A stretch of DNA of 64,000 nt from an uncultured Roseateles sp. (GCF_913777145.1 NZ_CAJYPS010000012.1:1-64000), one strand, 5' to 3'; positions 36,695 to 46,631 are shown, counted from the stretch's first letter. The notes: generated by a model from the sequence alone, not told the origin. Made by a program: numbers and translations.

Positions 36695-37701
36695 GGGCCG
36701 GGCCGCTGCGCATGGGGTTCGCGATGGTCGCCCTGCGCCGACGCTGGCAGGCCTGGTGGCAGTCGCGCCTGCCGCTGGCCGACACCCATGTGCTGACGCA
36801 GCGCAATGTGTACATCGTGCCCACGCCGGTGGGCCTGGCCTTCTGCGCCACGTTGGGCGTGCTGCTACTGGCCAGCATCAACGAACAGCTGAGCCTGGGC
36901 TATGCACTGACCTTTGCGCTGACCGGCGCGGGCCTGGCCTCCATGCACACCACGCACGCCAATCTGCGCGGCCTGCAACTGGACCTCAAGCCGCCCGAGG
37001 GCGTGCACGCGGGCGACGACTACCCGCTGGCGCTGCGCCTGCACAACCCCGGTGCGGCCCGCCATGGCCTGGCGGTGCAGGCGCAGCTGACCGACGGCAG
37101 CCTCAGCCAGCCCGCCTGGGTGGACGTGCCCGCGCGCGGCCATGCCCAGCTCACGCTGCGCCTGCCGGCCGAACAGCGCGGCCTGAGGGCCCTGCCCACG
37201 CTGCAGCTGTCCACCCGCTTCCCGCTGGGTCTGTTCCGCGCCTGGAGCTACTGGCGGCCCGCCAGCACGGTGTGGGTCTACCCCCGCGCCGAGCAGCCGC
37301 CGCCCCCCTTCCCCACCCAGCCCGAGGCCGGCGATGCCGCCACCAGCGGCAGCGCACCGGCCCAGGCGGGCGGCAGCGACTTCGCCGGCGTGCGGGCCTA
37401 CCGGCGCGGCGACACACTGCGCGCCGTGCTGTGGCGCAAGTCCGTGAGCGCGCTGGAGGCCGGCCTGCCGCCCTGGGTGCGCGACACCGAGGCGCCGCCC
37501 GCCCACGAGCTGTGGCTGCTGTGGGAAGCCAGCGCCGGCCGCGACATCGAGGCACGGCTGGCCCGCCTGACCGCCTGGGTGCTGGCGGCCGACCGAGCCG
37601 GCCGCCCCTACGGTCTGCGCCTGCCCGGCCAGGCACTGGCGCCGGCTCTGGGCCTGCAACACAAGCTGGCCTGCCTGCAGGCCCTCGCCCGCCATGGCTA
37701 A
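36691..37701 (+). CDS. DUF58 domain protein (MoxR partner)
   Basis: The 336-residue protein has two N-terminal transmembrane helices (VGLAFCATLGVLLLASI and LGYALTFALTGAGLASM). A beta-sandwich region and then the DUF58 core follow: GSDFAGVRAYRRGDTLRAVLWRKSV. These proteins usually accompany a MoxR ATPase and a transglutaminase, as here. The starting GTG overlaps the stop of the MoxR gene (GTGA). ATGs at 36712 and 36724 are alternative starts, and the latter matches family length well. The function is unknown beyond membrane- or envelope-linked complex assembly. Confidence 0.9.
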
Positions 37702-39745
37702 GCCTCGCTCCCCCCTGCCGCAGCGGCTCACCCGCGACACCCGGGACAGCCTGTTCCTGCTGGCCTTGATCGCCGCCGTCATCGCCCCCCACCTGGGCCA
37801 TCTGCCCTGGTGGGCCGGCGCCATCGCGGCGCTGGTGATCGCCTGGCGCGGCTGGCTGAGCTGGCGCCAGCGCCCGCTGCCCGGCCGCTGGCTGCTGCTG
37901 GCCGTGCTGGCGCTGTACAGCGGCCTGACCTGGCTGAACTTCCGCACGCTGCTGGGCCGCGAGGCCGGCATCACGCTGCTGGTGGTGCTGCTGGCGCTGA
38001 AGACGCTGGAGCTGCGCGCGCGGCGCGATGCCTATGTGGTGTTCTTCCTGGGCTTCTTCCTGGTGCTGGCCCAGTTCCTGTATTCGCAGTCGCTGCTGGT
38101 GGGCCTGTGGATGCTGGGGGCCGTGTGGGGCCTGCTGGCCGCGCTGGTGCTGGCCCAGATGCCCGGGCCCAGCGCCAGCCTTCGTGTGGCCGCCACGCAC
38201 GCGGCCCGCACCACGGCGCTGGGCCTGCCGGTGATGGTGGCGCTGTTCCTGCTGTTCCCGCGCATCGCGCCGCTGTGGGGCGTGCCCAGCGACGCCGTGG
38301 GCCGCACCGGTCTGTCCAACCAGCTGGACTTCGGCGCGATGAGCGAGATCGCCAACGATGACGGCATCGCGATGCGGCTGCGTTTTCTGGACGGCAGCGC
38401 GCCGCCGCCGCCCGAACAGCGCTACTTCCGTGGCCCGGTGCTGACCCGCTTCGATGGCAAGACCTGGCGCGCGCCCTCGCCCGCCCAGAACTGGATGCGC
38501 GGCCAGGACCGGCTGCAACTGCCCGGCCCCGCGCTGCGCTACGAGCTGACACTGGAGCCCTTGCGCATCCCCGTGCTGCCGCTGCTGGAAATGAGCCCGG
38601 GCGCGGTGGGCAGCCCGCTGTCCCTGCCCGACCTCACGCTGACCCGCAGCCCCGAGCTGCAATGGAGCGCGCCCCGGCCCATCACCGAGCGGCTGCGCCT
38701 TACCGCCGAGGCGCACCCGCGCTGGCAGGCCGGCCTCGAACGCCGCGGCGTGCAGCTGGCGGCCGAGTTGGAGCTGCCGCCCGGCCTCAACCCGCGTACG
38801 CTGGCCTGGGCCCAGACGCTCGCGAGCCAGCCACGCTTTCGCTCGCTGGGGCCGGCCGAGCATGTGGAGGCCCTGGTGCAGGCGGTGCTGCAGCACATAC
38901 GCAGCGCCGACTTCACCTACACGCTGGCGCCGGGCCGCTATGGCGAGGACTCGCCCCATGTGATCGACGAGTTCTGGCTGGACCGGCGCCTGGGCTTTTG
39001 CGAGCACTTCGCGTCCGCCTTCGTCGTGGTAATGCGGGCCATGGGCATCCCGGCGCGGCTGGTGACCGGCTTCCAGGGCTGGGATGCAGAACCGCAGGAC
39101 GGCTACTACGTGGTCCGCAACGCCCAGGCCCATGCCTGGGTGGAATACTGGACGCCAGGCCGGGGCTGGCGCCGCGCCGACCCCACGGCCGCGGTGGCGC
39201 CCAACCGCGTCGTCCAGGGTCAGGCCTTGCGCCCGGCGCCGGGGGTGATCGGCCAGCTCAACCCCACGCTGTGGCGCGCGCTGCGCGGCGCCTGGGAGAC
39301 ACTGGACAACCGCTGGGCCCAATGGGTGCTGAACTACTCGCGCCAGAACCAGTTCGACCTGCTCAAGGGCCTGGGCGTGGCACGCCCCGACTGGGCCGCG
39401 CTGGGCCAGGTGCTGGCGGGCGTCATCCTGGTCGCGTCCCTGGCCGGCGCGGCCTGGCTGCGCTGGCAGGCCCGACCACGGGATGCCTGGAGCCGGCTGC
39501 GTGCAGAACTGGTGGCCGAGCTGATCCGCCTGCAGCTGCCAGCCCACGACGGGCAGACCCCGCGCACCTGGGCGGCGCTTATCGAGCACCGCTACGGCGC
39601 GCAGAGCGCGGAGCTGGCCCGGCTGCTGCGCCAGTTGGACGAGCTGCGCTATGGGCGGCGCACACCGGCGCCCATCGCCACGATAGCCCGGGAGATCCTG
39701 TCCTGCGCGCGAAAGCTTCGCCACCTCACATCGGCAGGGCGCTAG
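37694..39745 (+). CDS. TgpA-type transglutaminase-like membrane protein (DUF3488)
   Basis: The 683-residue protein has about six N-terminal helices, including GITLLVVLLALKTLELRARRDAYVVFFLGFF. A periplasmic transglutaminase-like domain carries the triad C436 (GFCEHFASAF), H480 (AQAHAWVEYW) and D496 (RRADPTAAV). One more helix (LAGVILVASLAGAAW) and a cytoplasmic tail follow. It matches TgpA of Pseudomonas, an essential periplasmic protein of unknown substrate. The gene overlaps the DUF58 gene by 8 bp, completing a MoxR-DUF58-TgpA unit. Confidence 0.93.
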   Translation: MAKPRSPLPQRLTRDTRDSLFLLALIAAVIAPHLGHLPWWAGAIAALVIAWRGWLSWRQRPLPGRWLLLAVLALYSGLTWLNFRTLLGREAGITLLVVLLALKTLELRARRDAYVVFFLGFFLVLAQFLYSQSLLVGLWMLGAVWGLLAALVLAQMPGPSASLRVAATHAARTTALGLPVMVALFLLFPRIAPLWGVPSDAVGRTGLSNQLDFGAMSEIANDDGIAMRLRFLDGSAPPPPEQRYFRGPVLTRFDGKTWRAPSPAQNWMRGQDRLQLPGPALRYELTLEPLRIPVLPLLEMSPGAVGSPLSLPDLTLTRSPELQWSAPRPITERLRLTAEAHPRWQAGLERRGVQLAAELELPPGLNPRTLAWAQTLASQPRFRSLGPAEHVEALVQAVLQHIRSADFTYTLAPGRYGEDSPHVIDEFWLDRRLGFCEHFASAFVVVMRAMGIPARLVTGFQGWDAEPQDGYYVVRNAQAHAWVEYWTPGRGWRRADPTAAVAPNRVVQGQALRPAPGVIGQLNPTLWRALRGAWETLDNRWAQWVLNYSRQNQFDLLKGLGVARPDWAALGQVLAGVILVASLAGAAWLRWQARPRDAWSRLRAELVAELIRLQLPAHDGQTPRTWAALIEHRYGAQSAELARLLRQLDELRYGRRTPAPIATIAREILSCARKLRHLTSAGR

Positions 39746-39904
39746 CCAGCACTCGCATGCCGGGCGCCGTGGGCCTCGTAGTGCTGGGCGTGGCGTCGCT
39801 CAGGCTGCCCGCACCCACACGGGCTCAACTGATTCCCGGGTTAGCACGAGGGCTGAATGCCGGGCCGCTGGGCCAACATCAGCCGCGCTGAACGGAGCGC
39901 CTGT

Positions 39905-39928
39905 CGGGCCGAGGCACACCCCGGCCCG
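39905..39928 (+). terminator. Hairpin in gap after transglutaminase gene
   Basis: CGGGCCG (905-911 of the 39 kb block) and CGGCCCG (922-928) pair around ten bases. There is no T-run, so it may be a Rho-independent-like attenuator or simply GC-rich DNA. The 235-bp gap 39746-39980 otherwise holds nothing recognisable. Confidence 0.35.
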
Positions 39929-39980
39929 CAAGCGCGAGCCCTCGCTCGAAAGCGTTAACTCTCAGTCATACCCGCCGCCC

Positions 39981-41075
39981 ATGCACCGCATCGCATCCCG
40001 TCACTTGCCCATCGTTTTTACCACCCTCCTAACGCTTCAAGCCCACGCCCAGCCGGCGACCGCCGCGCAAGACCTGTCCGTTCAGGAGCAGGTCCGCTCG
40101 CTGGGCGCGCTCACCCAGGCAACTGCCGACGGCCAGTGGGACAGCCAGCGCAATGCCGAGAAGAAGGCGGCCGACGCCATCTCGGCGCTCATTGCCAAAG
40201 CCCCCGGGCAGCCCGCGCTGACCGCCCGCGACGAGCTGTGGCGCACGCCACTGATCAATGCCGCGCTGTGGGGCTACGCCGATGTGGTCGCCGCCTTGCT
40301 TGCGGATGACAGCGTGCGGGCGGCCATCAACGAGACAGATGGCCAGGGCCTCTCGGCCTGGATGGCGGCGCAAATGGCCCAGCCACTCACGCTGGCAAGC
40401 TGTCATCCGCAGATGCTCGTACGCGAAGCCGTCGGCCTGTGGGGCCCCAACCTCCAGCGCATGGCCTACTTCTCGCCCCCATCAGGCCTGGCCTTTGCGC
40501 GCATCCGAGAAATGCTCGGGGCGGTCGGTGCAAAGCCCGACCTTGACGCGGCGAAGGCGCAATGGAACCAGCGCTGCCCAGGCCAGGCGGAGGCCACTGC
40601 GGCAGCGGTGGCGGCGTCAGAAGACCTGCTGCAAACCTTGCTGCAGGACAGCGGCGCGCAGATCACCAGCTTCCTGAATGCCCAGAAGGAAACCCCGAAA
40701 ACCGTCGTGCCCAAAGTCGCGCCACCACAGGCGACGCTTGCAAGGCTCAAAGTCCGCGGGCCGGAGTCACTCGTTCAGGCAACGATAGAGCCGGGGCGAC
40801 CAGCCATGGTGTGCTCCGCCATGCCTAAACCGGACACAGCCGTGCTGGAGGGGCTGGAGTCCATTTCCGGTCGCGGGACATTCCTGTACGAAACGACCAC
40901 CGAGGTTCGCGACGGCCGCCCGGTCGCCGTCAGGCTGGAGCTTAAGGAGCGCTCCGAACGCATGACGCCCGCCAGCCAGATGCGCCTTCGCGCGGCGGTC
41001 TACCAGGCCCTGGGCGGCTACCGCTGCCCGGGAGACCATATATTCGTGCAAGAGTTCCAATTCGAAATGCGATGA
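39981..41075 (+). CDS. Secreted ankyrin-repeat-like protein, otherwise unknown
   Basis: The 364-residue product has a signal peptide (cleavage about HAQP-ATAA). An ankyrin-like stretch follows (about 87-135: RTPLINAALWGYADVVAALLADDSVRAAINETDGQGLSAWMAAQ), then a helical middle and a C-terminal domain with LYETTTEVRDGRPVAVRLEL. Such repeats bind proteins, so a periplasmic scaffold is plausible. Codon use differs from its neighbours, with more A- and T-ending codons and an ATA codon followed by T. This suggests later acquisition or weak selection. Its stop overlaps the mltB start (ATGA), so it may affect or be coupled with that enzyme. Confidence 0.75.
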   Translation: MHRIASRHLPIVFTTLLTLQAHAQPATAAQDLSVQEQVRSLGALTQATADGQWDSQRNAEKKAADAISALIAKAPGQPALTARDELWRTPLINAALWGYADVVAALLADDSVRAAINETDGQGLSAWMAAQMAQPLTLASCHPQMLVREAVGLWGPNLQRMAYFSPPSGLAFARIREMLGAVGAKPDLDAAKAQWNQRCPGQAEATAAAVAASEDLLQTLLQDSGAQITSFLNAQKETPKTVVPKVAPPQATLARLKVRGPESLVQATIEPGRPAMVCSAMPKPDTAVLEGLESISGRGTFLYETTTEVRDGRPVAVRLELKERSERMTPASQMRLRAAVYQALGGYRCPGDHIFVQEFQFEMR

Positions 41076-42163
41076 CCCGTATCCCCCCGGCCTTAGGCGC
41101 AGCTCTGCTGCTCACGGCCGTCTGCACCGCGGCCTGGCCAGCGTCGACCAAGCCTCCCCACCACAAGCCTCGCCATGCTTCGCCCCCCGCACCGGCCAGC
41201 CAGCCCCTGGGCCCGCGCGCTGACGTGCTGCTGTTCGCCCGCGAACTGGCCGAGGCCGAGGGCTGGGATGTGGGCATGCTGTCGGCCCAGCTGACCGCCG
41301 CGCAAGACCTGACCCGCGTGAAGCAGCTGATCCTGCCGCCGGTCAGCGGCACGGCCAAGAACTGGAGCGCCTACCGCGAGCGCTTCGTGGAGCCCAAGCG
41401 CATAGACGCAGGCGCCGCGTTCTGGGACGCGAACGCGGCCGCGCTGGCCCGGGCCGAGTCGCGCTACGGTGTGCCAGCCGAGATCATCGTGGGCATCATC
41501 GGCGTGGAGACCTTCTACGGCCGCGTGACCGGCGGCTTCAAGGTGCTGGACGCGCTGGCCACGCTGGCCTTCGACTTCCCCAGCCAGCATCCGCGCGCCA
41601 CCGAGCGCCAGGCCTTCTTCCGCCAGGAGCTGGCCGACTTCCTGCGTCTGTGCCACGAGCAAGACCTGGACCCCACGGCGGTGCGAGGCAGCTACGCCGG
41701 CGCGCTGGGCCTGCCGCAATTCATGCCGGGCAGCTGGCGCCGCCATGCGGTGGACTTTGACGGCGACGGCCACATCGACCTGATCAACAACCCGGCCGAC
41801 GCCATCGGCTCGGTCGCCAACTTCCTGGTGCAGCACGGCTGGCAGCCGGGCATGCTGACCCACTACACGGTGGCCGTGCCGGTGGACACGGCCCAGCGCG
41901 CGCGCCTGCTGGCCGCCGACATCCTGCCCAGCTTCACCGCCGCACAGTTCGCGGCGGCCGGCGCGGTGCTGTCGGAAGCCGGACAACTGCACGCCGGCCC
42001 GCTGGCGCTGATCGAACTGCAGAACGGCGCCGCCGCGCCGCAGTACTACGCGGGCACGGCCAATTTCTATGCCCTGACCCGCTACAACTGGTCCAGCTAT
42101 TACGCGATGAGTGTCATCGAGCTGGGGCGCGCGGTACGCGCCCGGCGCCAAGCGGCCTCCTGA
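41072..42163 (+). CDS. mltB: Lytic murein transglycosylase B
   Basis: The enzyme cuts peptidoglycan glycan strands to anhydromuropeptides. The 363-residue protein starts with a signal-like segment (ALLLTAVCTAAWPAS) without a proper lipobox, so it may be soluble or anchored. The catalytic Glu (E146) lies in GIIGVETFYG. Supporting blocks are GALGLPQFMPGSW, HAVDFDGDGHIDL and ALTRYNWSSYYAMSVIEL. It follows the ankyrin-like gene with ATGA overlap. Downstream is a 381-bp non-coding stretch containing a hairpin and a palindrome. Confidence 0.93.
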   Translation: MTRIPPALGAALLLTAVCTAAWPASTKPPHHKPRHASPPAPASQPLGPRADVLLFARELAEAEGWDVGMLSAQLTAAQDLTRVKQLILPPVSGTAKNWSAYRERFVEPKRIDAGAAFWDANAAALARAESRYGVPAEIIVGIIGVETFYGRVTGGFKVLDALATLAFDFPSQHPRATERQAFFRQELADFLRLCHEQDLDPTAVRGSYAGALGLPQFMPGSWRRHAVDFDGDGHIDLINNPADAIGSVANFLVQHGWQPGMLTHYTVAVPVDTAQRARLLAADILPSFTAAQFAAAGAVLSEAGQLHAGPLALIELQNGAAAPQYYAGTANFYALTRYNWSSYYAMSVIELGRAVRARRQAAS

Positions 42164-42186
42164 GTCGGGCAAGCCTGCCTCAAAAA

Positions 42187-42216
42187 CCCATCCCCGCGCG
42201 GGAACGGGGGTATGGG
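42187..42216 (+). terminator. Imperfect hairpin after mltB
   Basis: CCCAT-CCCCG pairs with CGGGGG-TATGGG around a short loop, with a two-base bulge. It lies 24 bp after the mltB stop and has no clear T-run. It is a weak candidate for transcript ending. Confidence 0.4.
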
Positions 42217-42247
42217 CGCACCCTTGATTGATTTTCAAAACACTGCA

Positions 42248-42272
42248 TTCCTGAATATTGAATATTCAGGAA
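42248..42272. promoter_or_regulatory. Perfect 25-bp palindrome upstream of chemoreceptor gene
   Basis: TTCCTGAATATT (42248-42259), G, then AATATTCAGGAA (42261-42272) form a perfect inverted repeat centred on one base. It is AT-rich in GC-rich DNA and lies 272 bp before the chemoreceptor ATG. The symmetry fits a dimeric regulator site better than a terminator, since no T-run follows. The rest of 42164-42544 shows no gene. I did not find a sigma-28 promoter there. Confidence 0.6.
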
Positions 42273-42544
42273 GGGCGACTCGCCCGCGCCTGCCACATCC
42301 ACGCAGGCTCATCGAAAATCCAGATTAACCAGTCGAGCATTAACTCACACCCAACCGGCCCGCGATGGGACGGGCGCCTCCATGGCCCACCTTTAACAGG
42401 GCCCCACCTGAACTTTTGAGAGATGCGCACCCGCGCCGCCTCGCGCATATTGAGCTTTCTTATGGCGGGCATCATCAAATACAAAATCATCGCCAGGTCG
42501 CCCCAAAGAAAATAAAGAAAACATCATTCGAGCCGGAGGTAATC

Positions 42545-44185
42545 ATGTTTTCAGGAATGAGCGTGGCGCGGCGCCTGTATGCGGGCTTCGGGCTGGTCTT
42601 GGCCATCATGGTGGCGGTGACGGCCCTGGCTGTTTTCAATGTGCGCGGCATCGAGGCGGCACTGGACGCCAACAGCACGCACAACGCGCCCATACAGCGT
42701 TACGCGATCAATTTCCGCGGCTCGGCCCATGACCGCGCGATCGCGGTGCGCGATCTGGTGCTGGCCGGCAATGCGGCCGACCGCCAGCAGGAGGTGGAGC
42801 ACATCCAGGCGCTGGCGCGCTTTTATGCCGAATCCGCGGCGCCGCTGGAGCAGATGATCACGGCCAAGGGCGCCAGCCCCGAGCTGGCCCCGCTCTACCA
42901 GGCGATACGCGAGGCCGAGAGCCAGGCGGTCGCCACCACGCAGCGCCTGATCGAGCAGACCGGCGGCAGCGACGACGCGGCGGCCCGCCAGACGCTGTGG
43001 CAGCAGGCCAAGCCGCAGTACGTGCAGTGGCTGGCCACGATCAACCGCCTGATCGACTTCGAGGAAACCCGGCTGCGCGCCGAGGAGAAGACCGCGCGCA
43101 CCGAGGCCAGCCGCTTCCTGGGCGTGATGCTGGGCGCGCTGGCGGCGGCCATCGTCGTCGGCGGCCTGGCCGCCTGGCGCGTGACCCGCAGCCTGCTGAG
43201 CGAGCTGGGCGCCGAGCCCGACGATCTGGCCGCCACCGCCCATCGCGTGTCGCATGGCAACCTGCGCTGCCTGCCCGGCAGCGAGCATGCGCTGGACGAC
43301 AGCGTGGCGGGCTCGCTGACCACCATGCGCCGCAGCCTCTCGCGCATCGTCGGTCAGGTGCGCCATGCGTCCGAGAGCATCGCGGCCGGCTCGCACGGCA
43401 TCGCCGAAGGCAATGCCGGTCTGATGCAGCGTACCGAGGCCCAGGCCGCCAGCCTGGAGCAGACCTCCGCCGCGATGGCTCAGATGACAGACATCGTGCA
43501 GGGCAATGCCGAGGCCGCCCGCCAGGCGGCGCAACTGGCCGGCTCGGCCAGCGCCGCGGCGCAACAGGGCGGCGAGGTCGTGACCCGCGCGGTGGCCCAC
43601 ATGGACGAGATCACCGCCAGCTCGCGCCGTATCGCCGACATCATCGGCGTCATCGACAGCCTGTCCTTCCAGACCAATCTGCTGGCGCTCAATGCGGCGG
43701 TCGAGGCGGCCCGCGCCGGCGAGCAGGGGCGCGGTTTCGCGGTCGTGGCCGGCGAGGTGCGCCGCTTGGCCCAGCGCAGCGCCGGCGCGGCCAGCGAGAT
43801 CCGCGGCCTGATCGACAGCAGCGTCGCCCGCGTGGAAGACGGCTCCCGCCTGGTGCACCAGGCCGGCAGTGCGATGACCGACATCGTCGCCCAGGTGCAG
43901 CGCGTGGCCACGCTGATCACCGGCATCAGTGACGCCACCACCGAGCAGACCACCGGCATCACCCAGGTCAGCGCGGCCATCTCCCAGCTCGACGAGGCCA
44001 CGCAGCAGAACGCGGCGCTGGTGGAACAGAGCGCCTCGGCCGCCGACGAGCTGCGCGAGGAAGCCGCGCAGCTGGCCCAGCTGGTCAGCACCTTCCAGCT
44101 CGACCTGGGCCCGCAGCCTGCAGCCCCGGCCGCCGCACCGACCGCCCAGCGCTGGGCCGCCGTCCCGCTACTCGCCCATGCCTGA
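42545..44185 (+). CDS. Methyl-accepting chemotaxis protein
   Basis: The 546-residue receptor has a first membrane helix (about 10-32, [19 protein letters not shown]). A periplasmic four-helix-bundle-like ligand domain follows (about 33-190), then a second helix ([18 protein letters not shown]) and HAMP. The cytoplasmic signalling hairpin has the conserved tip [37 protein letters not shown]. No C-terminal CheR-tethering pentapeptide is seen; the end is Ala/Pro-rich. ATG 42545 has GGAGG six bases upstream. The downstream EAL gene begins inside its last codons, linking chemotaxis and cyclic di-GMP. The ligand is unknown. Confidence 0.94.
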   Translation: MFSGMSVARRLYAGFGLVLAIMVAVTALAVFNVRGIEAALDANSTHNAPIQRYAINFRGSAHDRAIAVRDLVLAGNAADRQQEVEHIQALARFYAESAAPLEQMITAKGASPELAPLYQAIREAESQAVATTQRLIEQTGGSDDAAARQTLWQQAKPQYVQWLATINRLIDFEETRLRAEEKTARTEASRFLGVMLGALAAAIVVGGLAAWRVTRSLLSELGAEPDDLAATAHRVSHGNLRCLPGSEHALDDSVAGSLTTMRRSLSRIVGQVRHASESIAAGSHGIAEGNAGLMQRTEAQAASLEQTSAAMAQMTDIVQGNAEAARQAAQLAGSASAAAQQGGEVVTRAVAHMDEITASSRRIADIIGVIDSLSFQTNLLALNAAVEAARAGEQGRGFAVVAGEVRRLAQRSAGAASEIRGLIDSSVARVEDGSRLVHQAGSAMTDIVAQVQRVATLITGISDATTEQTTGITQVSAAISQLDEATQQNAALVEQSASAADELREEAAQLAQLVSTFQLDLGPQPAAPAAAPTAQRWAAVPLLAHA

Positions 44186-45362
44186 GATGTCCGAAAACGG
44201 CGCCCAGGCGGCAAGCGGTGCGGCCCTGCTCGCGGTCGCTCTGCGCGACCTCGAGCCCATGCGGGCCGTGCTGGGTGTGGAGGTGGTGCGTCGTGCGCTG
44301 AGCGAGCTGCAGCAGGATCTGCAGGACATGAGCGCCCACCTGCTGGCCCGGCACGAGCAGTTGCTCACGCTGCAGCAGCCCGGTCGCTGGGGCGTGCTGT
44401 TCCGCGAACGCACCGACGGCCTGCCGCGCGAGTCGGCCGAGACCTGGCAGGCCATCGTCGAGGCCGCCAGGGCACTGACCGACCAGGTGCTGGTGCGCAT
44501 CTTCGGCCAGGGCTGGCGCCTGGTGCACAGCGTGGTGCAGGTGCTGCCCGTGCCCGAGCCGCTGGCCCGCGCCCCGCACGACGCCACGCTGGCCGGCTGG
44601 CTGCACGAGCACCTCAGCACGCTGCCGCCCCAGGCCTGGCGACTGCCGGGCCAGCGTCACCATGCAGCGAACGCCGAGCTGGACGAGCTGATCAAGCGTG
44701 ACGGCATACGCACGCTGCTGCAGCCCATCGTGGCGCTGCGCAGCGGCCGGGTGATGGGCTACGAGGCCCTGTCCCGCGGGCCGGCCGGCTCGCCGCTGGA
44801 GCAGCCGGACCGCCTGTTCGGCGCCGCACGCGAGGCCGAGCTGGAGCTGCTGTGTGCGCGGCTGGCGCTGGAGCGCAGCCGTGGCCGCATCCCGGCCGGC
44901 CAGTTCCTGACCATCAACCTCGGGCCGCAGACGCTGGCACGCGCCGCCACCGAGCTGCCGCTGAGCGGCCGCCCCGAGGTGCTGATCGAACTCACCGAGC
45001 ACATGCCGCTGGACCAGCTCCCGCCGCTGCAACAGGCCGTACAGGCGCTGCGGGCGCTGGGCGTGGGCCTGGTGCTGGACGACACCGGCTGCGGCTTCGC
45101 CGACGTGGACACGGTGCAGGCGCTGCGCCCGGAGATCGTGAAGCTGTGCATCACCGTCGTGCGCCAGGTCGAGGCCGACGCGCCGGTGCAGCAGTCCATC
45201 GCCGACACCGTGCACCGCCTGCGCGAACTGGGCAGCCGCGTGCTGGCCGAGGGCGTCGAGACCGCCAGCCAGCAGGCCGTGCTGGCGGGCTGGCCCATAG
45301 AGCTGGCCCAGGGCTGGCTGTTCTCTCGCGCCGAGCCGCTGGACCAGGTGCTGCCGGCCTGA
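44178..45362 (+). CDS. EAL-domain protein, probable c-di-GMP phosphodiesterase, with degenerate GGDEF-like N-terminus
   Basis: The 394-residue soluble protein has an EAL domain at about 175-394. Residues expected for catalysis are present: YEALSRGP (the EAL Glu and Arg), TINLGP (Asn), IELTEH (Glu), DDTGCGF (two Asp), VKLC (Lys), EGVET (Glu) and AQGWLF (Gln). The loop DDFGTG is altered to DDTGCG. Residues 15-115 look like a decayed GGDEF domain with no GGDEF motif, judged from pattern only. Start ATG 44178 overlaps the chemoreceptor by eight bases. ATG 44187 is an alternative. It may tune motility downstream of that receptor. Confidence 0.85.
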   Translation: MPEMSENGAQAASGAALLAVALRDLEPMRAVLGVEVVRRALSELQQDLQDMSAHLLARHEQLLTLQQPGRWGVLFRERTDGLPRESAETWQAIVEAARALTDQVLVRIFGQGWRLVHSVVQVLPVPEPLARAPHDATLAGWLHEHLSTLPPQAWRLPGQRHHAANAELDELIKRDGIRTLLQPIVALRSGRVMGYEALSRGPAGSPLEQPDRLFGAAREAELELLCARLALERSRGRIPAGQFLTINLGPQTLARAATELPLSGRPEVLIELTEHMPLDQLPPLQQAVQALRALGVGLVLDDTGCGFADVDTVQALRPEIVKLCITVVRQVEADAPVQQSIADTVHRLRELGSRVLAEGVETASQQAVLAGWPIELAQGWLFSRAEPLDQVLPA

Positions 45363-45371
45363 GGGCTGCGC

Positions 45372-46172
45372 TCAGTTGCGGCGGCGGCGCCGTGCCAGCA
45401 TCAGCGTGCCGCCCAGGCCCGCCAGCATCAGCGCCAGGCTGGACGGCTCCGGCACCGGCGACAGCGCCGTGCCCACGTCACCGTCATGCACCGCCCAGAC
45501 CAGCAGGCCGTTGGTGTCCTTGGCGAAGCCCTGGGAGCCGAAGGCCGGGTAGAACAGCCACACGCGGTTCTGCGGATAACGCGGGTCGTCGGGGTTCTGC
45601 AGGAAGCGCGTGCCGAACCAGTAGGCGTTGCCGGAGGACAGATTGCTGAACGGCCCCTGGTTGCTGACGCCGAAGCCCTCCTGGTCGTTGCCCGAGGTGT
45701 CCAGGATGCTCTTGTTACCCAGCGTCACATGGAACATGTGGGCCAGTTCGCTGTTGGGGCTGACGATGTTGTAGCCCTGGTCGCGCTGGCCGGTCCAGTA
45801 GTCGTTGGGGTCGTAGTACTGGAAGCTCTCGCCGTTGATGGGCGCCACCGTGGGCAGGCGCCAGCCGGTCACGCCCCCCAGGTTGAAGTCGGCCACCAGC
45901 GTCTTGGCGTCCGCCCAGGTGACGGCGCCGGGCTGGTCCTCGAAGTTGGCGTAGGCCGAGCCCAGGCCCAGGTCGGCGTTGGCCAGCCAGGTGATCTTGA
46001 GCACGGTGTCGTAGTAGGCCTCGGCGCCGTTCGCGAAATTGCCGTCCAGGTCGCGGGCCTGCAGCGTGGTGGTCCAGGTGCCCTGGGTTGGCAGGGACTG
46101 GGCCTGCACAAGAGCGGTCACGCAGCCGCCGGCCAGCAGCAGACCCAGGCGGGTCAAAGCAAAGAGGTTCAT
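45372..46172 (-). CDS. PEP-CTERM protein with DUF1566-like domain
   Basis: The 266-residue exported protein has a signal peptide ending ALVQAQ. A DUF1566/Lcl-type C-type-lectin-like domain follows, with YDTVLKITWLANADLG, TWADAKTLVADFNLGGVTGWRLPT and the Trp-rich AYWFGT, VWLFYPAFG and GLLVWAVHDGD. It ends in a PEP-CTERM signal: VPEPSSLALMLAGLGGTLML, then RRRRRN. It should be exosortase-processed and surface-exposed, perhaps binding carbohydrate. The frame extended to 46364 is not supported. It is divergent from a second PEP-CTERM gene. Confidence 0.85.
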   Translation of the reverse strand: MNLFALTRLGLLLAGGCVTALVQAQSLPTQGTWTTTLQARDLDGNFANGAEAYYDTVLKITWLANADLGLGSAYANFEDQPGAVTWADAKTLVADFNLGGVTGWRLPTVAPINGESFQYYDPNDYWTGQRDQGYNIVSPNSELAHMFHVTLGNKSILDTSGNDQEGFGVSNQGPFSNLSSGNAYWFGTRFLQNPDDPRYPQNRVWLFYPAFGSQGFAKDTNGLLVWAVHDGDVGTALSPVPEPSSLALMLAGLGGTLMLARRRRRN

Positions 46173-46631
46173 CACGGTTCCTTGGGAGGGTTGGTAAGCA
46201 GCGCAGCGCGACAGCCATGCCCTGGCCTCGTGGCGCGGCCGCATGGTTGCGAGCCGGGCACGCCACTCCAACTCAGGGCAATCCATGAGCGAACCTGCAC
46301 AGGCACAGCGGCCCCCACCGTCCCGCGGGGAAACGCGCAGTACCTCTGACAGAGATGTGACCAAACCGCGGGAATGCCCGCAGAAATCGCGTCAGAAGTC
46401 CGCCACGCTCGCCTTAGCCCACGGCGTGGCCAGGCCGCGTCATCGGTCTTTGGACCGATTGCGTCGCCTGGCCCAGCAGGCTATTCGCACGCATACCCCG
46501 CCTGCGCGATTGCCGGTGACCGCAGCGTTTGGCAAGACCTGACCCGTGGGGCTGTTCATCAGACTTTCATCAGGATTGCGGGCGCCCCCTCTCCCTAGCA
46601 TGGCCAGGTCTTCTCTTCCCACACCTCCGAC
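46173..46631. other. 459-bp divergent gap between PEP-CTERM genes
   Basis: No gene is supported here. It holds two small hairpins, GCGGG-AATG-CCCGC (46368-46381) and ATCGGTC-TTTG-GACCGAT (46442-46459). I searched by eye for the sigma-54 promoter pattern, which is often linked to exopolysaccharide/PEP-CTERM genes, and saw none that fits spacing. Promoters for both genes must lie here. Confidence 0.5.

Noticed and set aside
42273-42544. Sigma-28 (flagellar) promoter before the chemoreceptor
   Set aside because: No TAAA/GCCGATAA-like pair with proper spacing was found.
46173-46631. Sigma-54 promoter for the PEP-CTERM genes
   Set aside because: Several TGGC strings are present but none has a TTGC-type element at the required spacing.
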